In this document: piece after piece, positions 44,014-53,708 of the stretch | Position numbering within the stretch: position 1 is the stretch's first letter | How the letters are laid out: every line of letters starts with the position of its first letter | DNA from: Dactylosporangium vinaceum | GTDB taxonomy: Bacteria > Actinomycetota > Actinomycetes > Mycobacteriales > Micromonosporaceae | Length of the DNA stretch: 64,000 nt | Reading direction: 5' to 3' | Assembly: GCF_019904175.1 (NCBI RefSeq) | Contig: NZ_CP061913.1 | Coordinates: 1,860,001 to 1,924,000 of the forward strand | Made by a program: the position numbers and the translations under genes | The notes under the pieces: generated by a model | Seen by the model: only the letters and a program-made list of their open reading frames with translations | The model's database searches: none | Told to the model about the DNA's origin: nothing

Positions 44014-45405
44014 GTGCCTGAAGCGACCATTAATACGGGCCACACCGCGTGGCTACTTGTTTCAACGGCCCTGGTGCTGCTCATGACGCCGGCACTGGCC
44101 CTGTTCTACGGGGGCCTGAACCGCAATAAAGGCGTCCTCAACATGATGATGATGAGCTTCTCGACCATCGGGCTCGTCAGCATCCTGTGGCTTTTCTACG
44201 GCTTCAGCGCCTCGTTCGGCGCCGACTCCGCCGGCGGCCTGTTCGGCGACCTCGGCCAGTACTTCGGCAGCAAGACCTATATCGACCAGATGTGGCTCGC
44301 CACCACTGACAACCCGAGCGGCAACGGCATCCCGACGTACGTCTTCATGGTCTTCCAGATGACGTTCGCCGTGATCACCGTCGCGCTCATCAGCGGCGCG
44401 ATCTCCGACCGGGCGAAGTTCGGAGGCTGGCTGCTGTTCGCGTTCGGCTGGGCGACGCTCGTGTACTTCCCGGTCGCGCACAACGTCTGGGGCGGCGGCT
44501 GGATCTTCCAGCACCTGCACCCGCTCGACTTCGCCGGTGGTACCGCCGTCCACATCAACGCCGGTGCGGCCGCGCTCGGTGTCGCCCTGGTCCTCGGCAA
44601 GCGCGTCGGCTGGCCGCGGGAGAGCATGAAGCCGCACAACGTGCCGTTCGTCGCCCTCGGCGCCGGTCTGCTGTGGTTCGGCTGGTTCGGCTTCAACGCC
44701 GGCTCCGAGCTGACCGTCGACGGTGTCACCGGCCTCGCGTTCGTCAACACCCAGGTCGCCACCGCCGCCGCCGTCCTCGGCTGGGTCATCGTCGAGTGGA
44801 TTCGCGACCGCAAGCCCACCCTCGTCGGCGCCTCCTCGGGCGCGGTCGCGGGCCTCGTGGCGATCACCCCCGCCTGTGGCTTCATCGACTCCTGGGCGGC
44901 CGTCCTGCTCGGTCTCGTCGCCGGTCTCGTCTGCGCCCTCGCGGTGAGCCTGAAGTACCGCTTCGGCTTCGACGACTCGCTCGACGTGGTCGGCGTCCAC
45001 TTCGTCGGCGGGTGGATCGGCTCCCTGTCGCTCGGCCTCTTCGCCAACGACAAGCTCAACTCGGCCATCAGCGACCCGGCGCTGCTGGGTGCCAAGAACG
45101 GCCTGTTCTTCGGCGGCGGCGCGGGTCAGCTGGGCGCTCAGGCCGGTGCGAGCGCTATCGTCACGGTCTACTCGTTCGCCGTCGCCTTCGCGCTCGCCTT
45201 CATCATCCAGAAGACGATCGGCTTCCGGGTCAGCACCGAGGCCGAGGTCGAGGGCATCGACATCGCGGAGCACGCGGAGAGTGCCTACGATCTCACTCCG
45301 GGCACGGGCAGCAGCGCGGGCGCGTTCGCCCTTGCGGGTGTCGCAACGAGCAAGGCCCCCGCGCCGGTGGCGGAAGCCCCGGCGTCGGAAAAAGTAGCCG
45401 GTTAG
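44014..45405 (+). CDS. amt: ammonium transporter
   Basis: 463 residues from GTG 44014, with AGGAGG eight bases upstream; the longer frame upstream is not membrane-like. Eleven hydrophobic helices are expected from the pattern, with the pore histidines in YFPVAHNVWGGGW and DVVGVHFVGGWIG. Signature NAGAAALGVALVLGKR follows DFAGGTAVHI. The hydrophilic C-terminal tail carries a short Ala/Pro extension. It imports ammonium and is gated by GlnK, encoded next. Confidence 0.96.
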   Translation: MPEATINTGHTAWLLVSTALVLLMTPALALFYGGLNRNKGVLNMMMMSFSTIGLVSILWLFYGFSASFGADSAGGLFGDLGQYFGSKTYIDQMWLATTDNPSGNGIPTYVFMVFQMTFAVITVALISGAISDRAKFGGWLLFAFGWATLVYFPVAHNVWGGGWIFQHLHPLDFAGGTAVHINAGAAALGVALVLGKRVGWPRESMKPHNVPFVALGAGLLWFGWFGFNAGSELTVDGVTGLAFVNTQVATAAAVLGWVIVEWIRDRKPTLVGASSGAVAGLVAITPACGFIDSWAAVLLGLVAGLVCALAVSLKYRFGFDDSLDVVGVHFVGGWIGSLSLGLFANDKLNSAISDPALLGAKNGLFFGGGAGQLGAQAGASAIVTVYSFAVAFALAFIIQKTIGFRVSTEAEVEGIDIAEHAESAYDLTPGTGSSAGAFALAGVATSKAPAPVAEAPASEKVAG

Positions 45406-45771
<366 letters not shown>

Positions 45772-45797
45772 CCGTCGCAGATAACTATCCTCATCAC

Positions 45798-48059
45798 ATG
45801 ACCCAGACGTCGGCGCCCGCTCCGGTCCTATCCACCGGGGCGGGCGCCGACGCGCGGGCGCAGCGCTCGGACGCGATCGACGAGTGGCTCGAAAAGCTTT
45901 TTTTCAAGGCCTGCGATGGTACGTCCAATGCCGCGCTCGTAGCCGTCGGCGGCCTCGGTCGCCAGGAGTGCGCTCCGCGCAGCGATCTGGATCTCGTGCT
46001 GCTCCACCCCGGCGGCCCCGGCGACGAGGCGGCGGCCGACGAGATCGGCAGTCGCCTCTGGTATCAGATCTGGGACGCCAAGTTCGCCCTCGACCACTCC
46101 ACCCGCAGCCCCGGCCAGGCCCTGGACCTGGCCCGGCAGGACCTCAAGGTGGCCCTCGGCCTGCTCGACGCCCGCCTGATCGCCGGGAACGCCGACCTCC
46201 TGGCCGGCCTGCACGCCGCCGCCGTCACCCAGTGGCGCCGCGAGGCCCGCCACCTGCTCCCCGCCCTGCGCACCCTGACCGCGCAGCGCTGGAAGGCCCA
46301 CGGCGAGCTGGCCTTCCTCCTGGAGGGCGACGTCAAGGAGTCCCGCGGCGGGCTGCGCGACTTCGGCGTCCTGCGGGCCATCGGCTTCGCCGGCGTGGCC
46401 GACGGCCCCCGCCCGGCCGTCCGCGGTGCCCACCGCACCCTCCTGGACGTTCGTGACACCCTGCACGCCGTGCGCGGGCGCCGCGTCGACCGCCTCCTGG
46501 CCCAGGACCGCGACGAGGTGGCCGAGCTGCTCGGCCTGGGCGACCGCGACGAGGTGCTGCGCCGCATCGCCGAGTCCGCCCGCACCATCGCCTACGCCAG
46601 CGACGACGCCTGGCGCGCCGTGGAGCGCTGGTCGGCCCCGAGCACCCGCGGCCACCAGGAGCGCCGCCCCCTGGCCCGCGACGTCGTGGAGCAGCGCGGC
46701 GAGGTCGTCCTGGCCCGCGCGGCCGTGACGCCGCGCCCCGAACCGTCCCTGCCGCTGCGCGTGGCCGCGGCCGCCGCCCGGGCCGACCTGCCCATCTCCC
46801 ACGCCACCCTGGAGTGGCTCGGCGGCTTCGCCGGCCCCATGCCCGACCCGTGGCCCACGCCCGCGCGCGCCGCCCTGCTGACCCTCCTCGGCAGCGGCCC
46901 CTCCATGATCGAGGTCTGGGAGGCGTGCGACCGCTACGGCCTGGTCGTCAACTGGCTCCCCGAGTGGGCGCGGGTGCGCAGCCTGCCACAGCACAACCCG
47001 GTCCACCTGTTCACCGTCGACCGGCACCTGGTCGAGACCGCCCGCCAGGCGGCCGGCCTCACCCGCGACGTCGACCGCCCCGACCTGCTGGTCCTCTGCG
47101 GCCTCCTGCACGACATCGGCAAGGGCCTCCCGGGCGATCACAGCATCGTGGGCGCCCCGATTGCGGCCGCCGTCGCCGAGCGCCTCGGCCTCGACGCCGC
47201 CGACGTCGCCCAGGTCGAGAAGGTCGTCCGCCTGCACCTGCTGATCCCTGACACCGCCACCCGCCGCGACCTGTCCGATCCCCAGACCATCGCCACGGTC
47301 GCCGGCGCGGTCGGCGACGCCTCGACGCTGTCGCTGCTGCACGCGCTGGCCCGCGCGGACGCGGCCGCCACGGGCCCGGCCGCCTGGTCGGACTGGAAGG
47401 GCCGCCTGATCGGCGACCTGGTCCGCCATGTCGATCGGGCCCTGGACACGGGCGTCGTGGCACCCCCACCGTCGCCCGCGGCCGCGCTGACGGTGCCGAA
47501 GCAGCTACCGGCAGTACAACTGGAAACTGATCTTGTGTCTGTGACAGCAACCGACCGGCGGGGTCTCCTGGCGGCTGTGGCCGGCTGCCTGTCGCTGCAC
47601 CGGCTCGACGTCGTCACGGCCGACACCGCCACCGTCGACGGCGTGGCCCGCATGGTCTGCGCCGTCCAGCCCCGCTACGGCGGCGAGGTCGACCGCGAGG
47701 CGGTGGCCTCCGACCTGCGCCGCGCGGTCACGGGCGACCTTCCGGTGGCCGAGCGCCTGGCCGCCCGGGAGCGCTCGACCCGCCGCAGCGGCGCCGGCCT
47801 GGCGCCCCCGCGCGTGGTCTGGCAGCCTTCCTCGGCCGCGACCGACGCGACGGTCCTTGAGCTGCGCGCCACCGACACCCCGGGCCTGCTCTTCCGCGTC
47901 GCGAGCGCCCTCGAGGACCTCGGCGCGGACGTCCGCTCGACCCGGATCTCGACGCTCGGAGGCGAGGTCGTGGACGCGTTCTACCTGGCCGGAGAGCTCG
48001 ACGCCGACGCCCGCAGCCGCGTGGCGGCCGCCGTCCTGAGTGCCGCGACGGCCGCCTGA
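45798..48059 (+). CDS. glnD: PII adenylyl/uridylyl-transferase
   Basis: 753 residues. The nucleotidyltransferase motif GGLGRQECAPRSDLDL is at 51-66. The HD domain is centred on LLHDIGKGLPGDHS (His near 438), and two ACT domains at the C-terminus (from about 575 and 680) sense glutamine. In actinobacteria GlnD adenylylates rather than uridylylates GlnK. The ribosome binding site is weak, consistent with coupling to glnK. A linker of APPPSPAAAL type precedes the ACT domains. Confidence 0.95.
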   Translation: MTQTSAPAPVLSTGAGADARAQRSDAIDEWLEKLFFKACDGTSNAALVAVGGLGRQECAPRSDLDLVLLHPGGPGDEAAADEIGSRLWYQIWDAKFALDHSTRSPGQALDLARQDLKVALGLLDARLIAGNADLLAGLHAAAVTQWRREARHLLPALRTLTAQRWKAHGELAFLLEGDVKESRGGLRDFGVLRAIGFAGVADGPRPAVRGAHRTLLDVRDTLHAVRGRRVDRLLAQDRDEVAELLGLGDRDEVLRRIAESARTIAYASDDAWRAVERWSAPSTRGHQERRPLARDVVEQRGEVVLARAAVTPRPEPSLPLRVAAAAARADLPISHATLEWLGGFAGPMPDPWPTPARAALLTLLGSGPSMIEVWEACDRYGLVVNWLPEWARVRSLPQHNPVHLFTVDRHLVETARQAAGLTRDVDRPDLLVLCGLLHDIGKGLPGDHSIVGAPIAAAVAERLGLDAADVAQVEKVVRLHLLIPDTATRRDLSDPQTIATVAGAVGDASTLSLLHALARADAAATGPAAWSDWKGRLIGDLVRHVDRALDTGVVAPPPSPAAALTVPKQLPAVQLETDLVSVTATDRRGLLAAVAGCLSLHRLDVVTADTATVDGVARMVCAVQPRYGGEVDREAVASDLRRAVTGDLPVAERLAARERSTRRSGAGLAPPRVVWQPSSAATDATVLELRATDTPGLLFRVASALEDLGADVRSTRISTLGGEVVDAFYLAGELDADARSRVAAAVLSAATAA

Positions 48060-48133
48060 CCTTCCTGCACACGACCGCACTGCCGGCGGTCGCGTACCCT
48101 TCAAGGGACTCCTACACCGAGGACGGATGCGTC

Positions 48134-49672
48134 GTGTTTGACACCCTGAGTGACCGGCTTTCCGGAATCTTCTCGAAGCTGCGGAGCAAGGGGCGGCTCA
48201 CCGACGCCGACATCGACGCGACCGCGCGTGAGATCCGCCTGGCGCTGCTCGAGGCCGACGTCGCGCTGCCGGTGGTCAAGGCGTTCATCGCCCGGCTGAA
48301 GGAGCGGGCCCGCGGCGCCGAGGTGTCACAGGCGCTCAACCCGGCCCAGCAGGTCATCAAGATCGTCCACGAGGAGCTCGTGGAGACGATCGGCGGCGAG
48401 GCGCGCCGGCTGCAGTTCGCCAAGAACCCGCCGACCGTGATCATGCTCGCCGGTCTGCAGGGCTCCGGCAAGACCACGCTCGCCGGCAAGCTCGCCAAGT
48501 GGCTCAAGGGCCAGGGCCACCAGCCGCTGCTCGTCGCGGCCGACCTCCAGCGCCCCAACGCCGTCAACCAGCTGCAGGTCCTCGGCGGCCGCGCGGGCGT
48601 CGAGGTCTACGCGCCCGAGCCCGGCAACGGCACCGGCAACCCGGTCCAGGTCGCCCGCGACTCGATCGAGCACGCGAAGCGCCAGATGCGCGACATCGTG
48701 ATCGTCGACACCGCCGGCCGCCTCGGCATCGACACCGAGATGATGCAGCAGGCCCGCGACATCCGCGACGCCGTGGACCCCGAAGAGGTCCTGTTCGTCA
48801 TCGACGCCATGGTCGGCCAGGATGCGGTCACCACGGCCGAGGCGTTCCGCGACGGCGTCGGCATCACCGGCGTCGTGCTCTCCAAGCTCGACGGCGACGC
48901 GCGCGGTGGCGCCGCGCTCTCCGTGCGCCACGTCACCGGCCAGCCGATCATGTTCGCCTCCACCGGTGAGAAGCTCGAGGACTTCGACGTCTTCCACCCC
49001 GACCGGATGGCGTCGCGCATCCTCGGCATGGGCGACGTGCTCACCCTCATCGAGCAGGCCGAGCTGGCCTTCGCCGACGATGAGAAGGAGCGGATAGCGG
49101 CCAAGCTCATGGGCGGCCAGGAGTTCACGCTCGAGGACTTCCTAGAGCAGCTGCAGGCCGTGCGGCGGATGGGCCCCATCGCCAACGTGCTGGCCATGAT
49201 GCCGGGCATGGGCCAGATGAAGGACCAGCTGGCCGAGATCGACGACAAGCACTTCGACCGGGTCACCGCGATCATCCGCTCGATGACCCCGAAGGAGCGC
49301 TCCAACCCGAAGATCCTCAACGCCTCCCGCCGCGTCCGCATCGCCAACGGCTCCGGCGTCTCGGTCACCGACGTCAACCAGCTGCTCACCCGCTTCGCCG
49401 ACGCCCAGAAGATGATGAAGCAGATGGGCGGCATGATGGGCCTCCCCGGCGGCCGCCGCAAAGCCACGAAGTCGCCGAAGAACAAGCGCAAGGGCAACAA
49501 GGGCGGCAACCAGGGCGCCGCCCGCCAGCCCCGCCTGGGCGGCGGCCTGCCCCAGCTCCCACCCGGCTTCGACCCGGCCGCCATGGACCCCAACGCCGCC
49601 GGCCTGCCCCCGGGCTTCCGCCTCCCGAAGATCGACTTCAACAAGCTGCAGAAGCGCGACAAGGACAGCTGA
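48134..49672 (+). CDS. ffh: signal recognition particle protein Ffh
   Basis: 512 residues from GTG 48134, preceded by GAGGA. The NG GTPase domain has GLQGSGKTT (107-115), VDTAGR and SKLDGDARGG. The M domain holds the methionine-rich groove (MMKQMGGMMGLPGG), MPGMGQMKDQL and the RNA-binding helices GSGVSVTDVNQLL. A basic Lys/Gly/Pro tail ends the protein. It targets nascent membrane proteins with FtsY. Followed by a hairpin. Confidence 0.97.
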   Translation: MFDTLSDRLSGIFSKLRSKGRLTDADIDATAREIRLALLEADVALPVVKAFIARLKERARGAEVSQALNPAQQVIKIVHEELVETIGGEARRLQFAKNPPTVIMLAGLQGSGKTTLAGKLAKWLKGQGHQPLLVAADLQRPNAVNQLQVLGGRAGVEVYAPEPGNGTGNPVQVARDSIEHAKRQMRDIVIVDTAGRLGIDTEMMQQARDIRDAVDPEEVLFVIDAMVGQDAVTTAEAFRDGVGITGVVLSKLDGDARGGAALSVRHVTGQPIMFASTGEKLEDFDVFHPDRMASRILGMGDVLTLIEQAELAFADDEKERIAAKLMGGQEFTLEDFLEQLQAVRRMGPIANVLAMMPGMGQMKDQLAEIDDKHFDRVTAIIRSMTPKERSNPKILNASRRVRIANGSGVSVTDVNQLLTRFADAQKMMKQMGGMMGLPGGRRKATKSPKNKRKGNKGGNQGAARQPRLGGGLPQLPPGFDPAAMDPNAAGLPPGFRLPKIDFNKLQKRDKDS

Positions 49673-49706
49673 CCCCGCCTCCGACCGATCTCTTCGTCGG
49701 CCTTCC

Positions 49707-49737
49707 CCCCGGTCGCGGCCGAACTCCCCGACCGGGG
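49707..49737 (+). terminator. hairpin after ffh
   Basis: CCCCGGTCG (49707-49715) pairs perfectly with CGACCGGGG (49729-49737), 13-base loop. No other strong hairpin lies before the amidohydrolase gene. Confidence 0.6.
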
Positions 49738-49808
49738 CGGAGCGCTTCGGGTCTGACGGTGCTCGCCGAGCCGGAGCGAACCGCCGGGCGGGAAGGCATG
49801 ATCTGTCC

Positions 49809-50939
49809 ATGACCTCGCCCTCCGACACGGCGTCCGCGTCGTCACCGGCTCCCGAACCCGCCCCGGCGCTGCACGTACGGGGCACGCTGCTCCCGTCCGG
49901 CGAACGGCGCGATCTCTGGCTGGTCGGCGACCGCGTGACGTTCAGCCGGGTGGCCGGGGCGATCACTGTCGCGGACGCCGGGTACATCCTGCCCGGGCTC
50001 GTCGACGCCCACTGCCACCTGGGCATTCAGCCCGGCGGGCGCCCCTCCGAGGGCATCGACCAGGCCCGGAGCCTGGCGGTCGTCGACCGGGAAGCCGGCA
50101 TTCTGGCCATCCGCGACGCCGGGTCCCCGATCCCGTACGCCTCCCTCGACGACGACCCCGACATGCCCCGCCTGGCCCGCGCCGGCCGGCACGTCGCCCC
50201 GCCCAAGCGCTACCTGCGCGACATCGGCGTCGAGGTCGGCGAGGCCGATCTCCGCGACGAGATCACCCGCCAGGCCGGCCAGGGCAACGGCTGGGTCAAG
50301 CTGGTCGGCGACTGGATCGACCGCGGCGTCGGCGACCTCGCCCCCGCCTGGGACGTCACCGCGATGGCCGGTGCGATCGAAGCCGCCCACGCCGCGGGCG
50401 CGCGGGTGGCCGTCCACACGTTCGCCGAGGAGTCGGTGGCCGCCCTGGTCCGCGCGGGCGTCGACTCCGTCGAACACGGCACCGGCCTGAACGAGTCCGA
50501 CATCGACGAGATGGCGAACCGCGGCACCGCCCTGGTCCCGACCATGATCAATATCAAGACATTCGGTGGCATCGCGGCCCAGGCCCAGGACAAGTTCCCG
50601 TCGTACGCCCAGCACATGCTCACCCTGCGCGACCGCTTCCCGTCGATCGTCCGCGCCGCCTACGAGGCCGGCGTCCCGATCTACGTGGGCAGCGACGCGG
50701 GCGGGGGCATCGACCACGGCCTGGCCGCGCAGGAGATGCTGCTCCTCCACGAGGCCGGACTGCCGGCGGAGGCCGTCCTGCGGGCCGGCTCCTGGGGCGC
50801 CCGCGAGTGGCTGGGCTTCCCGGGCCTGGTCGAGGGCGGCCTGGCCGATTTGGTCGTCTACGCCGAAGACCCGCGAACCGACCTGACCACCCTCCTCCGC
50901 CCGCACCGCATCGTCCTCCGCGGCCGCGTGGTCCGCTGA
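49809..50939 (+). CDS. amidohydrolase-family metal-dependent hydrolase
   Basis: 376 residues. The metal-binding residues of the TIM-barrel amidohydrolases are visible: LVDAHCHLG (HxH), WVKLVGDW (the lysine position), VAVHTFAEES, VEHGTGL and YVGSDAGGG. The C-terminal part GGLADLVVYAEDPRTDL completes the beta-sandwich half. Relatives include imidazolonepropionase-like and prolidase-like enzymes; the substrate is not evident. The gene habitually sits between ffh and rpsP in actinobacteria, which argues for a housekeeping role. Confidence 0.88.
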   Translation: MTSPSDTASASSPAPEPAPALHVRGTLLPSGERRDLWLVGDRVTFSRVAGAITVADAGYILPGLVDAHCHLGIQPGGRPSEGIDQARSLAVVDREAGILAIRDAGSPIPYASLDDDPDMPRLARAGRHVAPPKRYLRDIGVEVGEADLRDEITRQAGQGNGWVKLVGDWIDRGVGDLAPAWDVTAMAGAIEAAHAAGARVAVHTFAEESVAALVRAGVDSVEHGTGLNESDIDEMANRGTALVPTMINIKTFGGIAAQAQDKFPSYAQHMLTLRDRFPSIVRAAYEAGVPIYVGSDAGGGIDHGLAAQEMLLLHEAGLPAEAVLRAGSWGAREWLGFPGLVEGGLADLVVYAEDPRTDLTTLLRPHRIVLRGRVVR

Positions 50940-51010
50940 CACTCAGCGCATGCCCGCGGGTCGCGCCCGCGCGCCGCGCCAGCGTCCGCCGATGCCCGCA
51001 GGGCGTGGTT

Positions 51011-51322
51011 GAGCGCCCTCCCGCCCGCCACTCTCAGCCGCCCATGTGCGCGGGCCGCGCGTCCGCGCGTTGGCGGGTGGGCGTGGGTTGGTGGTGGGCC
51101 TGGGCGGGGCGGCGTTGAGCGCCCTCCGAGGCTGCCACCCTCAGCTGCCCATGTGCGCGGGCCGCGCGTCCGCGCGTTGGCGGGCGCGTGGGTTGGTGGC
51201 GGCCTGAGTTGGGCAGTGTCGAGCGCCCTCCGAGCCCGTCGCTCTCAGCCGCCCATGTGCGGGCCGCGTCCGCGCGTTGGCGGCGGGCGTGGGTTGGTGG
51301 TGGGCCTGGGCGGGGCGGCGGG
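51011..51322. repeat. three tandem repeats of about 105 bp
   Basis: Copies start at 51011, 51117 and 51221 (GAGCGCCCTCCGAG-like heads). Each carries CTCAGC(C/T)GCCCATGTGCG, then GCGTCCGCGCGTTGGCGG, then GCGTGGGTTGGTGG. Differences and short indels separate the copies. The dispersed GCGTCCGCGCG word sits in the middle of every copy. The array ends eight bases before the DUF402 region and gives no coherent protein. The preceding 70 bases (50940-51010) are similar GC-rich filler. Confidence 0.9.
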
Positions 51323-51350
51323 GGTCTTGATGATGGATACACTTGGCGGC

Positions 51351-52001
51351 GTGCCGTTGCGTCCCGGAAGACCGGTCCTGCACCGGCACTTCACCCGTGA
51401 AACGCTTGTCTGGGCGCCGTTGACGCGCGTGGTCTCCGATGATGAGCAGGGCACTCGGCTCTGGCTGGCGACCGGGAGCCCCGTGATCCGGCAGGTCAGC
51501 GAGGACGGCCAGGGTCCGCGCGGGATGCCCTTCGAGCAGTGGGTCGAGCTGCCGAAGAAGATCATCCAGGACGTGTACCGGGGCCCGAACACGTTGAAGT
51601 TTCATCCGCGCGGGGCTGCGTACTCGGTGTGGTGGCTGTTCGACCCGGAACTGCGCTTCCGCGCGTGGTACGTCAACCTTGAAGAGCCGGGCGTGACCTG
51701 GGACGACGGTGCCGTTGCCGGGGTTGACCTGACCGACCAGGACCTCGACATGTGGGTCTGGCCCGATCTGCGGTGGGGCTGGAAGGACGAGGACGAGTTC
51801 GAGGAGCGCCTGGCCTTTCCGGACGCCTACTGGGTGGACGACCCCGACGCGGTCTGGGCCCAAGGGCGGGCGATCGTGCCGCTGATCGAGGCGGGGGCGT
51901 GGCCGTTCGACGGCACGTGGACCGACTTCCGGCCGCCCGGCGAGTGGGATGTCCCAGAGCCCGTCACCGACGGCTGGGACCGGCCTCGGCAACGGGCGTG
52001 A
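51351..52001 (+). CDS. DUF402 domain protein (first of two paralogues)
   Basis: 216 residues from GTG 51351. The DUF402 pattern is complete: RGPNTLKFHPRG, YSVWWLFDPELRFRAWYVNLEEP, DLTDQDLDMWVWPD and GWKDEDEFEERL. Members include nucleoside diphosphatases and FomD-like enzymes, so a phosphohydrolase is likely. GTG 51351 is preferred because TACACT stands seven bases before it (leaderless layout) and this start lines up with the paralogue; ATGs at 51330 and 51333 are in frame but lack a ribosome binding site. The paralogue at 52334 is about half identical. Confidence 0.8.
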   Translation: MPLRPGRPVLHRHFTRETLVWAPLTRVVSDDEQGTRLWLATGSPVIRQVSEDGQGPRGMPFEQWVELPKKIIQDVYRGPNTLKFHPRGAAYSVWWLFDPELRFRAWYVNLEEPGVTWDDGAVAGVDLTDQDLDMWVWPDLRWGWKDEDEFEERLAFPDAYWVDDPDAVWAQGRAIVPLIEAGAWPFDGTWTDFRPPGEWDVPEPVTDGWDRPRQRA

Positions 52002-52333
52002 TCCCGCCGGCCGTCCGCAGCGGCTGTGCATCGCCGACTCGGCCCGGTGCGCGCGGACGCGTGGGACTGTCGCCGCCTGCCGGTGGTCCGGTTCGGGCCG
52101 GCGCACACGCCCGTGACCTCGCGGGCCTCGGCGATGCGGCGGTTCGGCGTAAGTGCAGGCTCCGGTCGAAGCGGGCATCGGGTCCGGCTGACGCCCCGCC
52201 AGTTGTTCGACGCGGTGGCGTGGTCGCGTCGGGCGGTGGCCGGTGCGCGCTTCCGCGCGTTGTGGTGTGTGAGCGGTATGCGTGTTGTTGATGTCCGTGC
52301 CCTTGCGGATGGGCTGATTTAGGGAGTGTTCGG
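52002..52333. other. spacer between the DUF402 paralogues
   Basis: 332 bases with no supported gene. A forward frame at 52026-52322 reads an Arg-rich sequence containing the dispersed GCGCGGACGCG word and has no ribosome binding site. I see no hairpin, promoter or repeat array. Confidence 0.5.
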
Positions 52334-52990
52334 TTGAGCGTCGTCTTCACGCCGGGCCAGGTGATCATGCATCGGAACGTGCGGCGCGGGCGGATCGGGT
52401 GGGTGCGGCCGGCGCGGGTGGTTGCTGATGATGACCGTGGCCTGTTGTTGTGGATCGACCGGCACACGCCGGTTGTGAATGAGGTCTCCGGCGATGGGCG
52501 GGGCATGCGGACGATGCCGTTCGCTGAGTACGTCACGCTCGGCAACTCGCTGAAGCACGGAACCTGGAACGGGCCCGGGGTCCTCAAGCTGCACCGGCCG
52601 GGCGATCCGGCGCACTCGGTGTGGTGGTTTCACGACGACGCGGGGGATTTCAAGGAGTGGTACGTCAACCTCGAGCGCCCGGCGATCCGCTGGAGCGACC
52701 CCGGTGGCGCCTCCGGTGTCGATGTGACCGACGAGGACCTGGACATCGTCGTCGCGCCCGACCGAAGCTGGAAGTGGAAGGACGAGGAGGAGTTCCTCGA
52801 GCGGCTGGCCCTCCCCGAGCACTACTGGGTCGAGGACGAGGCGGCCGTGCGCGAGGAAGGGCTCCGGGTCATCAAGGAGATCGAGGCCGGCACCTTCCCG
52901 TTCGACGGCACCTGGACCGACTTCCGCCCGCCGCCCGAGTGGGAAGTGCCCAGGCTGGAACCCGGCTGGGACCGCCCGCCGCTGCGCTGA
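52334..52990 (+). CDS. DUF402 domain protein (second paralogue)
   Basis: 218 residues from TTG 52334, with AGGGAGTG as ribosome binding site. Conserved blocks match the upstream paralogue: VLKLHRPGDPAHSVWWFHDD, EWYVNLERP, VDVTDEDLDIVVAPD, WKWKDEEEFLERLALPEHYW and FPFDGTWTDFRPPPEW. Acidic residues in DVTDEDLD and KDEEEFLERL are the expected metal ligands of the FomD-type phosphohydrolase fold. Tandem duplication is the simplest origin. An ATG at residue 12 is a less likely start. Confidence 0.85.
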   Translation: MSVVFTPGQVIMHRNVRRGRIGWVRPARVVADDDRGLLLWIDRHTPVVNEVSGDGRGMRTMPFAEYVTLGNSLKHGTWNGPGVLKLHRPGDPAHSVWWFHDDAGDFKEWYVNLERPAIRWSDPGGASGVDVTDEDLDIVVAPDRSWKWKDEEEFLERLALPEHYWVEDEAAVREEGLRVIKEIEAGTFPFDGTWTDFRPPPEWEVPRLEPGWDRPPLR

Positions 52991-53154
52991 AGTTTCCACC
53001 GCCTCGCGGCACGCGCTCGAACGCGACTCGCCCGTTCAGCCGCGTCCGCGCGTTGGCTGGCGTGGCGCGTGCGCGCGGTTGTTGAGTGACGTGGTGCACG
53101 GCGGCCGGTGCTTGTCGCCGCGGATCCGGGCGGTGCTGCTGGCGGTCCGCGCGA

Positions 53155-53405
53155 GGCTGACGTGGCTGCGTCCGCGCGAGGCTGACGTGGCTGCGTCCGC
53201 GCGAGGCTGACGTGGCTGCGTCCGCGCGAGGCTGACGTGGCTGCGTCCGCGCGAGGCTGACGTGGCTGCGTCCGCGCGAGGCTGACGTGGCTGCGTCCGC
53301 GCGAGGCTGACGTGGCTGCGTCCGCCCGAGGCTGACGTGGCTGCGTCCGCGCGAGGCTGACGTGGCCGCGTCCGCGCGAGGGCTGACGTGGCCGCGTGCG
53401 CGCGT
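53155..53405. repeat. 25-bp tandem array, ten copies
   Basis: The unit GGCTGACGTGGCTGCGTCCGCGCGA starts every 25 bp from 53155 to 53355; a tenth copy follows after one extra G. One copy has CCCG for CGCG, and the last two have GCCGCG. The dispersed word GCGTCCGCGCG forms the second half of each unit. There are no spacers between copies, so it is not CRISPR. Confidence 0.95.
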
Positions 53406-53680
53406 GCGTTGCGGTGTGGCATTTGGGGTGATTCTTTCGGTCCGCGTCCGCGCGTAGGCGGCGAGCCGTGTCCGCGTGCGGATGGCCTGCCGCGTCCGCG
53501 CAGGTGAGGTTCCGCGTCCGCGCGGGTGGTGTGTTGTGTCTGCGCTTGCGGTGAGTCGACGGGGCCGGGCGTGGGCGCGGGGTGGGCGGAGGTGTTGGGG
53601 TGGCACGAGTACTGGCGAAAGGGGTTAATCGGGGGAAATTGGGTGACTTGGGGCGGGAGAATGTCGGGGCGGGGTCGTTT

Positions 53681-53708
53681 TTGCGCACGGTAGCGGGTCT
53701 GGCACAAT
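53681..53708 (+). promoter_or_regulatory. probable promoter of the rpsP operon
   Basis: TTGCGC (53681-53686), 16 bp, then CACAAT (53703-53708). The -10 region GGCACAATGG is followed by a 130-base untranslated leader before the rpsP start. It is the only plausible promoter in the spacer. Confidence 0.45.

Noticed and set aside
52026..52322. 98-codon forward frame between the DUF402 genes
   Set aside because: Arg-rich, includes the dispersed word, no ribosome binding site, no recognisable family.
53155..53405. 25-bp array as a CRISPR or as part of a protein gene
   Set aside because: No spacers between units; the 25-bp period shifts frame each copy, giving only repetitive peptides.
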